DNA from: Aurantimonas endophytica
GTDB taxonomy: Bacteria > Pseudomonadota > Alphaproteobacteria > Rhizobiales > Rhizobiaceae
Assembly (NCBI RefSeq): GCF_014196845.1
Contig: NZ_JACIEM010000002.1
Coordinates: forward strand, 496,001-560,000
Length of the DNA: 64,000 nucleotides
Direction: 5' to 3'
The stretch's first letter is position 1, and every line of letters begins with the position of its first letter. Positions 39,190 through 47,772 of the stretch are shown here, one piece after another. Position numbers and translations under genes: made by a program. The notes below the pieces were generated by a model. The model was given only the letters and a program-made list of their open reading frames with translations, ran no database searches and was not told where the DNA came from.

Positions 39190-39194
39190 ACGTC

Positions 39195-40175
39195 GTGGCG
39201 GTCTATACCGATATCTCGGAAACGCAACTCGCCAGCTTTCTCGCCGACTACGACCTCGGCGCGCTGCTGAGCTACAAGGGCATCGCCGAAGGGGTGGAGA
39301 ACTCCAACTTCCTGCTGCGGACCGAAGCCGGCACCTTCATCCTGACGCTCTACGAAAAGCGCGTGAACCGTGCCGACCTGCCGTTCTTCGTCGGACTGAT
39401 GGAGCACCTGGCCGAGCGCGGCATCTCCTGCCCCCTCCCGGTCCACACCAAGGTGGGCGAAGCCCTCGGCGAGCTCGCTGGCCGGCCCGGCGCCATCTTC
39501 ACCTTCCTCGAAGGCATGTGGACGCGCCGGCCGACCGCCGACCACTGCCGGGCCGTCGGGGCGGCCATGGCGGGAATGCACGCGGCGGCACGCGATTTCG
39601 GGCTCCGACGCGAGAATGGTCTGTCGCTCGGTGAATGGCGACCGCTTTTCGAGAGCTGCGGCGATCGCGTCGACGAGATCGAGCCGGGCCTCGCCGCCGC
39701 CATCGACGAAGAGCTGTCGTATCTCGAGGCGAACTGGCCTGCCGATCTGCCCGCCGGCATCATCCATGCCGACCTGTTTCCGGACAACGTCTTCTTCCTC
39801 GCAGGCGAACTGTCCGGCCTGATCGACTTCTATTTCGCCTGCAACGACCTCCTCGCCTACGACCTCGCGATCGGCCTCTGCGCCTGGTGCTTCGAGCCGG
39901 ACGGCAGCTTCAACGTCACCAAGGGACGCGGCCTGATCGAGGGCTATGCCGGCGTGCGTCCGCTGAGTGCGAACGAGGTTGCCGCATTGCCGATCCTGTG
40001 CCGCGGCGCGTCGATGCGCTTCATGCTGACGCGGCTCTATGACTGGCTGAACGTGCCCGAGGGGTCCTTCGTGACCAAGAAGGACCCGCGCGAATATCTG
40101 CGCAAGCTGCGCTTCCACCGTGCAGTGGCAAGCGCTGCCGAATACGGCTTCGATCTCGAACGGGTGACGCAATGA
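39195..40175 (+). CDS. thrB: Homoserine kinase, ThrB type II (choline-kinase fold)
   Basis: Phosphorylates homoserine, giving the substrate of ThrC, which is encoded about 8 kb away. The 326-aa protein belongs to the aminoglycoside phosphotransferase/choline kinase-like class used in Rhizobiales, not the GHMP-type ThrB of E. coli. It shows GVENSNFLL near the N-terminus, the catalytic HADLFPDNV and the metal-binding [17 protein letters not shown]. It starts at a GTG (39195), 5 bp after the ispH stop, and overlaps rnhA by 4 bp (ATGA). A longer frame reaching back to 38499 only overlaps ispH. Confidence 0.93.
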   Translation: MAVYTDISETQLASFLADYDLGALLSYKGIAEGVENSNFLLRTEAGTFILTLYEKRVNRADLPFFVGLMEHLAERGISCPLPVHTKVGEALGELAGRPGAIFTFLEGMWTRRPTADHCRAVGAAMAGMHAAARDFGLRRENGLSLGEWRPLFESCGDRVDEIEPGLAAAIDEELSYLEANWPADLPAGIIHADLFPDNVFFLAGELSGLIDFYFACNDLLAYDLAIGLCAWCFEPDGSFNVTKGRGLIEGYAGVRPLSANEVAALPILCRGASMRFMLTRLYDWLNVPEGSFVTKKDPREYLRKLRFHRAVASAAEYGFDLERVTQ

Positions 40176-40636
40176 GCGGCGAGAGCGGGGACAGGGTCGA
40201 GATCCATACGGACGGTGCTTGTTCGGGCAATCCCGGCCCCGGCGGCTGGGCGGCGATCCTGCGCTTCAACGGCGCCGAGAAGGAGCTGAAGGGCGGCGAG
40301 GCCCTGACCACCAACAACCGCATGGAACTGATGGCGGTGATCGAGGCGCTCGCCGCGCTGAAGCGGCCTTGCGCCGTCGATATCTATTCCGATTCCCAGT
40401 ACATGCGGGACGGGATCACCAAGTGGATCCATGGCTGGAAGCGCAATGGCTGGAAGACCGCCGACCGCAAGCCGGTGAAGAACGCCGAGCTGTGGCAGCG
40501 CCTCGAGGAGGAGAAGGGTCGCCACGACGTGACCTTCCACTGGGTGCGCGGCCATGACGGCAACGAGCTGAACGAGCGTGCCGACGAACTGGCCCGAGCC
40601 GGCATGGCGCCGTTCAAGAAGAAGGTCGCCGGCTGA
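40172..40636 (+). CDS. rnhA: Ribonuclease HI
   Basis: Degrades the RNA strand of RNA-DNA hybrids. The 154-aa protein has the four acidic catalytic residues: Asp in [16 protein letters not shown], Glu in [13 protein letters not shown], Asp in YSDSQYM and Asp in NERADELAR. The basic handle [14 protein letters not shown] region is also visible. It is translationally coupled to thrB through an ATGA overlap and ends the plus-strand run that began at coxB. Confidence 0.97.
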   Translation: MSGESGDRVEIHTDGACSGNPGPGGWAAILRFNGAEKELKGGEALTTNNRMELMAVIEALAALKRPCAVDIYSDSQYMRDGITKWIHGWKRNGWKTADRKPVKNAELWQRLEEEKGRHDVTFHWVRGHDGNELNERADELARAGMAPFKKKVAG

Positions 40637-40679
40637 CCGGACCGGCTCCGGCGCCTCGGCGTCGAAGCCGGCTGGGCGG

Positions 40680-41165
40680 TCAGAGCTGTTCGAGCAGCGC
40701 TTCGGCTGAAGACGTGTCGGCCCGGCCCGGCGAATCCTCGACATTCAGCGCCGTCACGACGCCGTCCTCCACGATCATCGAATAGCGCTTGGAGCGCGTG
40801 CCGAGACCGGCGACCGACAGGTCGATGTCGAGTCCAAGCGCCTTGGTGAATTCGCCGTTGCCGTCCGACAGGAAGGTGATCTTGCCGGCGGCTTCCGTGG
40901 ACTTTTCCCAGGCGCTCATCACGTGGATGTCGTTGATGGCGACCACGGCGATCGTGTCGACGCCCTTGGCCCGGATCTCCTCGTTGTAGGTCAGGAAGCC
41001 GGGGAGGTGGTTCATCGTGCAGGTGGGCGTGAACGCGCCGGGCACTCCGAACAGCACGACCTTCTTGCCGCCGAAGATTTCCGCGGTCGACAGGTCGACC
41101 GGGCCGTCGGACGTCCGGGTCTTCAGTGTCGCGTTGGGGATCTTGTCGCCGATGCCGATAGCCAT
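40680..41165 (-). CDS. Peroxiredoxin, Prx5-like, 1-Cys form
   Basis: A 161-aa thiol peroxidase of the Prx5/AhpE-like group that reduces H2O2 and organic peroxides. The peroxidatic Cys49 is in PGAFTPTCTMNHLPGF. It is the only Cys in the protein, so there is no intramolecular resolving Cys; glutathione, glutaredoxin or another thiol must recycle it. The RSKRYSMIVEDG segment supplies the conserved Arg. GGGAA precedes the ATG. It is convergent with rnhA. Confidence 0.92.
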   Translation of the reverse strand: MAIGIGDKIPNATLKTRTSDGPVDLSTAEIFGGKKVVLFGVPGAFTPTCTMNHLPGFLTYNEEIRAKGVDTIAVVAINDIHVMSAWEKSTEAAGKITFLSDGNGEFTKALGLDIDLSVAGLGTRSKRYSMIVEDGVVTALNVEDSPGRADTSSAEALLEQL

Positions 41166-41261
41166 GTCGTGTCTTTCCCTTCCCGGAACGCCCCCGGTCG
41201 GCTGCCGGCAACCGCCCGCGAGGGCGCATCTGGAGCAATGCGGCGCTTTGTCGAGCCGGCG

Positions 41262-42083
41262 CTACCGCGACGGAGCGACCGCAAGGCCCTTCGCCTCCAG
41301 CGCGCCCGCGCCGTCGGTGAACACCACGTCGACGCGTTCGGGCGGACCCGCCTCGCCGCGCGGGCGCTCCAGCACCGGTACCTGGAACACCAGCCTGTCG
41401 CCCTGGCGGGCCGGCGCGTCCGGTTCATCGAAATACCAGCCGGCGGGACCTGCGACGAAAAGGTCTGCATCGTCGCGCGGAGCGGACGTTCCACCCTGTT
41501 CCGGGCGGGTGATGGCAACGGTCAGCATGTCGCCGGCGAGCCGGGCGGATGCAAGCTCGGCAGGCGCCTCGCCTCTTTCCGGAAGCGCGGCGAACGCCGC
41601 CTGGACGGCGCCCGCATCTGCTTCCGCCGCCGTCAGAGTCGCCTGAACCGGGACGCAGATCTCGCGGCAGACACCCATCATGACCGAGGCTGCCACAGGG
41701 CCAAGTTCCGCACCGGTCGCCGGCGCCAGCTCGAACGCCACTGCCAATGACCGATTGTAGCCGTTGGCTCGCGCCAGCCCCTCGCCGAAGCGATGCGGCG
41801 CCGGAAAATGCAGCTCGGCATGGCCAAGCCCGGAAGTCGCGGCGAAATCGATGGTCGGCGGGATTCCGGAGGTGCCTGGATCCACCCAGTAGGTCTTCCA
41901 GCCGGGGGCCAGATCAAGGAGCAGCGCGCCGCGCACGCTGCCGTCTGCTCCAGCCGGCGCGGTGGTGAGGCGGACCGTCATCGGCTCAGGCGCAGCGGCG
42001 CCGACGGAACCGGCCTCGGCGAGGCCGGTGGTCATCAGGACGCAGATTAAAGTTGCTGCGAAGCGGTTTTCGAGAAAGCGCAT
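41262..42083 (-). CDS. Secreted protein with stand-alone DsbD N-terminal-type domain
   Basis: About 273 aa with a signal peptide (about 1-24). The domain (about 30-165) resembles the immunoglobulin-like N-terminal domain of DsbD/ScsB thiol reductases: GWKTYWVDPGTSGIPPTIDF, then AELHFPAPHRF, and a Cys pair in MGVCREICVPV. The membrane and thioredoxin domains of DsbD are missing, so it should be a soluble periplasmic electron carrier or a copper/oxidase-related protein. The start MRFLENRF (42083) is favoured over 42185 because it begins the signal peptide. It is divergent from yqgE. Confidence 0.82.
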   Translation of the reverse strand: MRFLENRFAATLICVLMTTGLAEAGSVGAAAPEPMTVRLTTAPAGADGSVRGALLLDLAPGWKTYWVDPGTSGIPPTIDFAATSGLGHAELHFPAPHRFGEGLARANGYNRSLAVAFELAPATGAELGPVAASVMMGVCREICVPVQATLTAAEADAGAVQAAFAALPERGEAPAELASARLAGDMLTVAITRPEQGGTSAPRDDADLFVAGPAGWYFDEPDAPARQGDRLVFQVPVLERPRGEAGPPERVDVVFTDGAGALEAKGLAVAPSR

Positions 42084-42277
42084 CACTCTCCGGTTGCCGG
42101 CAGTGGCCCCGCGCAGCGGGAGGGAGACGATGCATAGCCGGCACGACAGGCGCCAGCCACTCAAAATCGCGCGACCGGCAGGCATTGGGCGCAGGTCGTG
42201 ACTATCTTGCTCTGGTCGGAATGCCGCCGCGGTGCCACGATAGGCAACGGTCGCGGAAAGGATGATCGAGGTTGACG

Positions 42278-42880
42278 ATGGTGAGAGACGATATCGAAGA
42301 GACTGCCGCGGATTCCCTCGAGGGTCATTTCCTCATCGCGATGCCCGCGCTCGATGCCGAGCCGTTCAACAGGACGGTGATCTACGTTTGTGCCCACTCG
42401 CCGAACGGCGCGATGGGCTTCATCATCAACAAGCCCCAGCATGTCAGCTTCCCGGAGCTCCTGACCCAGCTCGGCATCGTCGAAAGCGAGGACGACATCA
42501 GGCTGCCCGGGGGCGGCCGCGAAGTGTCGGTCTGCATGGGCGGGCCGGTGGAGCGGGGGCGGGGCTTCGTCCTGCATTCCGACGACTACGATTCTGAGTC
42601 CACCGTCTCGGTCGCCGAGCGCATATCGCTGACGCCGACCCTCGATATCCTCAAGGCGATCTCGCAAGGGATCGGCCCGCGCACGGCGATCATGGCGCTC
42701 GGCTATTCCGGCTGGGCCCCAGGCCAGCTGGAAGGCGAGATCGCGGCCAATGGCTGGCTGACCTGCAAGGCCGATCTGTCGATCGTGTTCGACAGCAAGC
42801 TCGAAGACAAATACGGGCGGGCCTTGGCGCTGCTGGGTGTCGACGCGGCGTTCCTGACCAGCGAGGCCGGCCACGCCTGA
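42278..42880 (+). CDS. YqgE/AlgH family protein (DUF179)
   Basis: A 200-aa protein of the UPF0301/DUF179 family with unknown biochemical role. Signature segments are LEGHFLIAMPALDAEPFNRTVIYVCAH, GAMGFIINKP, GGPVERGRGFVLHS and the ALGYSGWAPGQLEGE motif. GAGG sits six bases before the ATG at 42278; a TTG two codons earlier is less likely. It is convergent with the GGDEF-EAL gene, only 7 bp away. Confidence 0.92.
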   Translation: MVRDDIEETAADSLEGHFLIAMPALDAEPFNRTVIYVCAHSPNGAMGFIINKPQHVSFPELLTQLGIVESEDDIRLPGGGREVSVCMGGPVERGRGFVLHSDDYDSESTVSVAERISLTPTLDILKAISQGIGPRTAIMALGYSGWAPGQLEGEIAANGWLTCKADLSIVFDSKLEDKYGRALALLGVDAAFLTSEAGHA

Positions 42881-42887
42881 AGCCGGC

Positions 42888-45821
42888 TCAGCTGGCGCGT
42901 TTCACGCCCATCTGGTCGAGCAGCATCTTGCGCGCCTGGTCGACCGTCAGCGGCTGCGAGAACAGGAAGCTCTGGGCGAACTCGCAGTTCAGCTGGCGCA
43001 GGAGGTTGAGGTCGGACTCGCTCTCGATGCCCTCCGCCACCACCTTCAGGCCGAGGTCGTGCGCCATCGTCACGATCGAGTTGAGGATGATCGGCCGCTG
43101 CGGCTGGGTGTTGTTGCGCAGGAAAGACTGGTCGATCTTCAGCGTGTCGAACGGGAAGCGCATCAGATAGGCGAGTGACGAATAGCCGGTGCCGAAATCG
43201 TCGAGCGAGAGGCCGACGCCGATCTCCCGGAGACGGGCGAGCAGCTGCGCCGAGCGTTCCGGGTTGTCCATCACCAGGGATTCGGTGAGTTCCAGCTTCA
43301 GCGATTCCGGCGGCAGGCGGTAGCGCGACACGACGGTGCGGACGTCCGCGATCAGGTCCTGGCGGATCAGCTGCCGGCTGGAGATGTTGACCGACACGAA
43401 GATCGTCGGGTCGGACGTCATCAGGTGCCAGTCGCTGAGACGCTTGGCCGCCTCCTCCAGCGCGAACTGGCCGAGCTGGACGATCAGCCCGGTACTTTCG
43501 GCGATAGGCACGAATTCGCTTGGCGAGACAGCGCCGCGGCGCGGGTGTTCCCAGCGCAGCAACGCCTCGAAGCCGGCGATGGACTCGGTATCGAGACGCA
43601 CGATCGGCTGGAACGCCAGCGACAGCTCGTTGCGCTCGAAGGCTCGCCGCAGATCCGCCTCGAGCTGCAGCCGCCCGGACCCGATGGTCTTGTAGGCTGG
43701 GCGGAACGGCTCGATCCGGTCGCCGCCATAGCGCTTGGCCTGGTACATGGCGAGTTCGGCTTCCTTGAGCGCCTCGTTGGCGTTCGAGGCTTCGGTCCAT
43801 CCGGTGAGGCCGATCGAGCCGGTCAAGACGATCTCGCGGCCGGCAAAGGCGATCGGCGCCTTGATCGCCTCGCGCAGCGCCTCGGCAAAGCTGGCGACTG
43901 CCCCGACCTCGGTCTCCGACAGAAGGATCAGCCCGAACTGGTCGCTGCCCAGCCGCGCCAGCGAATCCTGCGGCTTCAGGATGCGCTTCAGCCGCCGCCC
44001 AACGGTGAGAAGGATCGTGTCTCCGGTGGCGATGCCGAAATCGTCGTTGACCTGCTTGAAGCGGTCGAGGTCCACGAGGAAGAGCGTCGGGTGGACGTCC
44101 TCCCGGGTGTTCGACAGGACGCCGATCGCCTCCAGCCGATCCATGAACAGCTCGCGGTTGGGCAGGCCCGTCAGCTGGTCGTGCAGCGCGTCGTGGAGCA
44201 ATCGCTCCTCGGCCTTCTTGCGCTCCGTCACGTCCTTCAGCGTGCCGACGCAGCGCACCACCTCGCCGTCGCTGCCCAGTACCGGGCGCGCCCGCAGCGA
44301 GACCCAGTGATAATGGCCGTCCTCATCCCGCATCCGGAATTCCTGGGTGATCCGGCCGCGCCGGTGCTCCAGGATCGTGTCCAGCGTCAGCTTGAACCGG
44401 TCGCGATCGTCCGGGTGGAGGATCGGCAGCCAGTCGCGGGCGGGCCCGTTCATCGAGGCGATGGGCATCCCGGCCAAGGCGTCGCCATCGGCGCCGGCAA
44501 AGATGCGGTCGCGGCTGACATCCCAGTCGAACACGGCGTCGCCGGTCCCGGATAGCGCCAGCGAGCGGCGTTCCATGTCCGACAGGAGCCCCTGCGCAAA
44601 ACTGCCGCCGGCGAACGCGTGCTGCATGACGGTGAAGCCGATCAGCAGCACGATCAGCACCAGCCCGCCGCCGAGCGCCGGCTGGATGATGTCGTTGTCG
44701 ATCCGGCCGGTCACCGTCATCCAGCCCGCGAACAGCCAGAGTGCGATCAGGCACCAGGTCGGGATCAGCATGATCGCCCGGTCGAACCGCTTGAAGGACA
44801 GGAATCCGATGAGGCCGAGGCCGGCGACAGCGGTCGCGGCCAGCGAGAGCCGCGCGACGCCCGAAGCCAGCTGCGGATCGAAGGCAGCCAGGCCGCCGAG
44901 CGCACCGAGCGCGGCCAGCCAGAGCACGGTGAAGATCGACAGGACGCCGTGCCAGCGGTTGAGATGCAGATAGGTGTACAGGAACAGCACCAGCGTGAAG
45001 GCGAGCGCCACCTCCGTGCTGGCGCGCCATACCCGCTCCTGGCCTGGCAGGATGGGCACCAGCTTCTGCCAGAAGTCGAAGTCGATGCAGATATAGGCAA
45101 GGACCGCCCAGGCGAGGGCCGCCGTAGCCGGGAACATCGCCGATCCCTTGACCACGAACAGGATGGTCAGGAAGACCGCCAGCAGGCCGGCAATGCCGAG
45201 CACGATGCCGCGATAGAGCGTGAAGGCGTTGACAGTGTCCTTGTAGGCGTTGGGTTCCCAAAGCCGGATGTCGGGCAACTGGCTCGCGGTCATCTCGGCG
45301 ACGAAGGTGACCACCGCGCCCGGGTCGAGCGTCACCAGGAAGATGTCGGCTTCGGCGCTGGGCTGGCGCTCGAGCGCAAACCCCTGCGACGGGGTGATCG
45401 AGGCGATGCGCTGCGCGCCGAGGTCGGGCCGCCAGATGCCGGAGCCGACGAGTTGGAAGTGCGGCGCGACGACGAGCCGGTCGAGCTGCTCGTCGGTGTT
45501 GTTCGCCAGCGCGAAGGTGGCCCAGAGTCCGGAGGCCTGCGGCGACGTCGCCTCGATCTCGATCCGCCGGACGATGCCGTCGGCACCTGGAACGGTGGAG
45601 ACCTGGAAGCTTCGGCCCTCGCCGCGGGAAATCTCCACGGCGCTCTGCATGTCGATCGCCGTGTCCTCGCGGGAGATGCTGACCGGTTCCAGCGCGAACG
45701 ACGGCATCGTCAAGGCAATGAGCGCGACGAGGAACGCCATCAGCGCCATTGCGATATTGCCGGATACCGTCATCGATCGCATGCGCGCGGCAATGCCCCC
45801 TTCTTGTCGGCGAAAGTGCAT
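42888..45821 (-). CDS. Membrane GGDEF-EAL protein with 7TM-like sensor and PAS domain
   Basis: About 977 aa. A signal-like helix, an extracytoplasmic beta-rich region (about 45-190), and seven or eight membrane helices (about 195-410) resemble a 7TMR-DISM sensor. A PAS domain follows (about 425-555), then GGDEF (about 565-720) and EAL (about 730-975). The cyclase motif reads GSDQF instead of GGDEF, so synthesis of c-di-GMP is doubtful. The EAL domain keeps FEALLRW, VNISSRQL, ELTES, DDFGTG, KIDQSF and AEGIES, so c-di-GMP hydrolysis is likely. The start is uncertain: 45821 or 45782. It is last in the thrC/M16/GNAT run, 7 bp after the GNAT stop. Confidence 0.9.
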   Translation of the reverse strand: MHFRRQEGGIAARMRSMTVSGNIAMALMAFLVALIALTMPSFALEPVSISREDTAIDMQSAVEISRGEGRSFQVSTVPGADGIVRRIEIEATSPQASGLWATFALANNTDEQLDRLVVAPHFQLVGSGIWRPDLGAQRIASITPSQGFALERQPSAEADIFLVTLDPGAVVTFVAEMTASQLPDIRLWEPNAYKDTVNAFTLYRGIVLGIAGLLAVFLTILFVVKGSAMFPATAALAWAVLAYICIDFDFWQKLVPILPGQERVWRASTEVALAFTLVLFLYTYLHLNRWHGVLSIFTVLWLAALGALGGLAAFDPQLASGVARLSLAATAVAGLGLIGFLSFKRFDRAIMLIPTWCLIALWLFAGWMTVTGRIDNDIIQPALGGGLVLIVLLIGFTVMQHAFAGGSFAQGLLSDMERRSLALSGTGDAVFDWDVSRDRIFAGADGDALAGMPIASMNGPARDWLPILHPDDRDRFKLTLDTILEHRRGRITQEFRMRDEDGHYHWVSLRARPVLGSDGEVVRCVGTLKDVTERKKAEERLLHDALHDQLTGLPNRELFMDRLEAIGVLSNTREDVHPTLFLVDLDRFKQVNDDFGIATGDTILLTVGRRLKRILKPQDSLARLGSDQFGLILLSETEVGAVASFAEALREAIKAPIAFAGREIVLTGSIGLTGWTEASNANEALKEAELAMYQAKRYGGDRIEPFRPAYKTIGSGRLQLEADLRRAFERNELSLAFQPIVRLDTESIAGFEALLRWEHPRRGAVSPSEFVPIAESTGLIVQLGQFALEEAAKRLSDWHLMTSDPTIFVSVNISSRQLIRQDLIADVRTVVSRYRLPPESLKLELTESLVMDNPERSAQLLARLREIGVGLSLDDFGTGYSSLAYLMRFPFDTLKIDQSFLRNNTQPQRPIILNSIVTMAHDLGLKVVAEGIESESDLNLLRQLNCEFAQSFLFSQPLTVDQARKMLLDQMGVKRAS

Positions 45822-45828
45822 CGCGAGC

Positions 45829-46452
45829 CTACGCCCCGCTCGTCCTGCTCGCACCATCCCTGGACTGCGAAACCGACCATTCTTCGGCAAGAAGCGCGTA
45901 GAGATAATGATCTTCCCAACGGCCGGCGATCTTCAGGTAATTTCGCAGATGCCCCTCGCGGCGAAACCCGCATTTCTCCAGTAGCCTGATCGAGCGGGCG
46001 TTGGAAGGCAGGCAGGCGGCCTCGATGCGGTGCAGGCCCTGGATGTCGAAGACGAACAGCTTGATCGCCTCGACCGCGCGCTGCATCAGGCCGGCGCCCG
46101 CGTAACGCTGGCCGATCCAGTATCCCAGCATGCAGTTCTGCGCGACGCCGCGGCGGATCAGCCCGGCGGTGATCCCGCCATAGAGCGTCGCGCCGTCGGC
46201 GTCGAAGATGAAGAACGTGAAGCTCGCGCCCTCGCGGGCTTCCTGCCCGTAGCGCCGCAGGCGCAGCCGATAGGATTCCCAGGACAGCTCGTCCGCCATC
46301 CATAGCGGCTCCCACGGCCTGAGGAAGTCACGGCTTTCGGCCCGCAACTCGCGCCAGGCGACATAGTCGGTCCGGCGCGGCATGCGCAGCACGACACCGT
46401 CGCCCGCCAGACTAGGAAGCTGCGGTCCGGTGAGGCGGTCGAGGACGCTCAT
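45829..46452 (-). CDS. GNAT family N-acetyltransferase (RimJ/RimL-like)
   Basis: A 207-aa GNAT protein resembling RimJ-type ribosomal protein N-terminal acetyltransferases. It has VVLRMPRRTDYVAWRELRAES at the N-terminus, the beta-bulge strand NCMLGYWIGQRYAGAGLMQRA with the acetyl-CoA pyrophosphate loop, and LHRIEAACLPSNARSIRLLEKCGFRREG at the C-terminal half. The substrate is unknown. It starts 9 bp after the M16 peptidase stop and is probably co-transcribed with it. Confidence 0.9.
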   Translation of the reverse strand: MSVLDRLTGPQLPSLAGDGVVLRMPRRTDYVAWRELRAESRDFLRPWEPLWMADELSWESYRLRLRRYGQEAREGASFTFFIFDADGATLYGGITAGLIRRGVAQNCMLGYWIGQRYAGAGLMQRAVEAIKLFVFDIQGLHRIEAACLPSNARSIRLLEKCGFRREGHLRNYLKIAGRWEDHYLYALLAEEWSVSQSRDGASRTSGA

Positions 46453-46461
46453 GGCGGTTCG

Positions 46462-47772
46462 TCAGCGGCCTGCGGCGATCCTGGCCTCGCCGGCACTTTC
46501 GCTGGTCAGGCGTCCGGCGATCTCGGCCTGCGCGGGCAGGCGCGAGAGCGGCCCGATGGCGGCGAGCGTCGGGTTGGTGCCGACGAAAAGGCGCTGGGCG
46601 AGATCGGAAAGCCGCGGCGCGTCGATGGCGTCGAGCCGGGCGATCAGTTCCTCGTTGGCGATCGTCTCGCCCTTGAACATCAGCTGCCGCGCGATCTGGC
46701 CGGCCCTTGCCGCCGGGCTTTCCTGCGACATCAGAAGGCTGGCGCGCATCTGGGCGCGGGCTCGCGTCACCTCTTCGTCCGTGATGTTCTCGGAGGCCTT
46801 GAGCAGTTCTTCGACGATGACCGGCGCCAGTTCCGCCAGTTCTTCCTCGCCGGTCGCCGCGTGGATGCCGAAGATGCCGCTGTCGGAGAAGCTCCAGTGG
46901 AAGGCGTAGATCGCGTAGCAGAGCCCGCGGCGCTCCCGGATTTCCTGGAACAGTCGCGAGGACATGCCGCCGCCGAGGATCAGCGACAGGATCTGCGATG
47001 CGTAGAAGTCGCGGGCGTAGTAGGGGCGGCCCTCGAAGCCCAGCACCATCTGCGCGTCCTGCAGGTCGCGTTCCTCGCGGAACTCGCCGCCGGTATAGCT
47101 CGCGAGCGTCCGCGGTTGCGCGCGGATCGGAAGCGGCGACACCGTGCCGGAGCCGAAGGCGGCGCTTACCTGGTCGACGATGGCCTGGTGGGACACCGCG
47201 CCGGCCGCCGAGATGATCATGTTGTCCGGCGCGTAATGGCGGGCCAGATAGCGGCGCAGGTCATGGGGCTCGAAGGATCTGACCGTTTCGCGGCTGCCGA
47301 GGATGGGCCGGCCGATGATCTGGTCGCGAAACGCCGTCGCCTGGAAATGATCGAAGACGATGTCGTCCGGCGTGTCCTCGGCGGCGCCGAGTTCCTGCAG
47401 GATCACCTGCTGCTCGCGCTCCAGCTCCTGCTCGTCGAAGCGGGAATCGATCAGGATGTCGGTCAGGATGTCCAGCGCCAGCGGCACGTCGTTCTTGAGT
47501 ACCCGCGCATAGTAGGACGTCGTCTCGACGCTGGTGGCGGCATTGAGTTCGCCGCCGACATTCTCGATCTCTTCGGCGATCTGGCGGGCATTGCGCTGGC
47601 TGGTGCCCTTGAACGCCATGTGCTCGAGCAGATGCGCGATGCCATGTTCGGCGGGCGCCTCGTCGCGGGCGCCGGCCTTGACCCAGATGCCGAGCGCCGC
47701 GCTTTCCAGCAACGGCATCGTCTCGGTGGCGACCGTCAGCCCATTCGCGAGCCGCGTGACCTCGACGCTCAA
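46462..47772 (-). CDS. M16 family zinc peptidase (processing peptidase-like)
   Basis: A 436-aa member of the M16 group closest in layout to the mitochondrial processing peptidase beta subunit. The inverted zinc motif HLLEHMAFKG (HxxEH) is at about residues 46-55. The third ligand Glu is expected in the NAATSVETTSYYARV segment about 75 residues on. A second, non-catalytic M16 domain forms the C-terminal half. It starts at a TTG overlapping the thrC stop by 4 bp (TTGA). Bacterial members act on small peptides; the physiological substrate is unknown. Confidence 0.92.
   Translation of the reverse strand: MSVEVTRLANGLTVATETMPLLESAALGIWVKAGARDEAPAEHGIAHLLEHMAFKGTSQRNARQIAEEIENVGGELNAATSVETTSYYARVLKNDVPLALDILTDILIDSRFDEQELEREQQVILQELGAAEDTPDDIVFDHFQATAFRDQIIGRPILGSRETVRSFEPHDLRRYLARHYAPDNMIISAAGAVSHQAIVDQVSAAFGSGTVSPLPIRAQPRTLASYTGGEFREERDLQDAQMVLGFEGRPYYARDFYASQILSLILGGGMSSRLFQEIRERRGLCYAIYAFHWSFSDSGIFGIHAATGEEELAELAPVIVEELLKASENITDEEVTRARAQMRASLLMSQESPAARAGQIARQLMFKGETIANEELIARLDAIDAPRLSDLAQRLFVGTNPTLAAIGPLSRLPAQAEIAGRLTSESAGEARIAAGR

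Noticed and set aside
38499-39194. 558-residue frame ending in ThrB, which would look like a fusion
   Set aside because: The first 232 residues are the out-of-frame shadow of ispH; the homoserine kinase N-terminus begins at the GTG at 39195.
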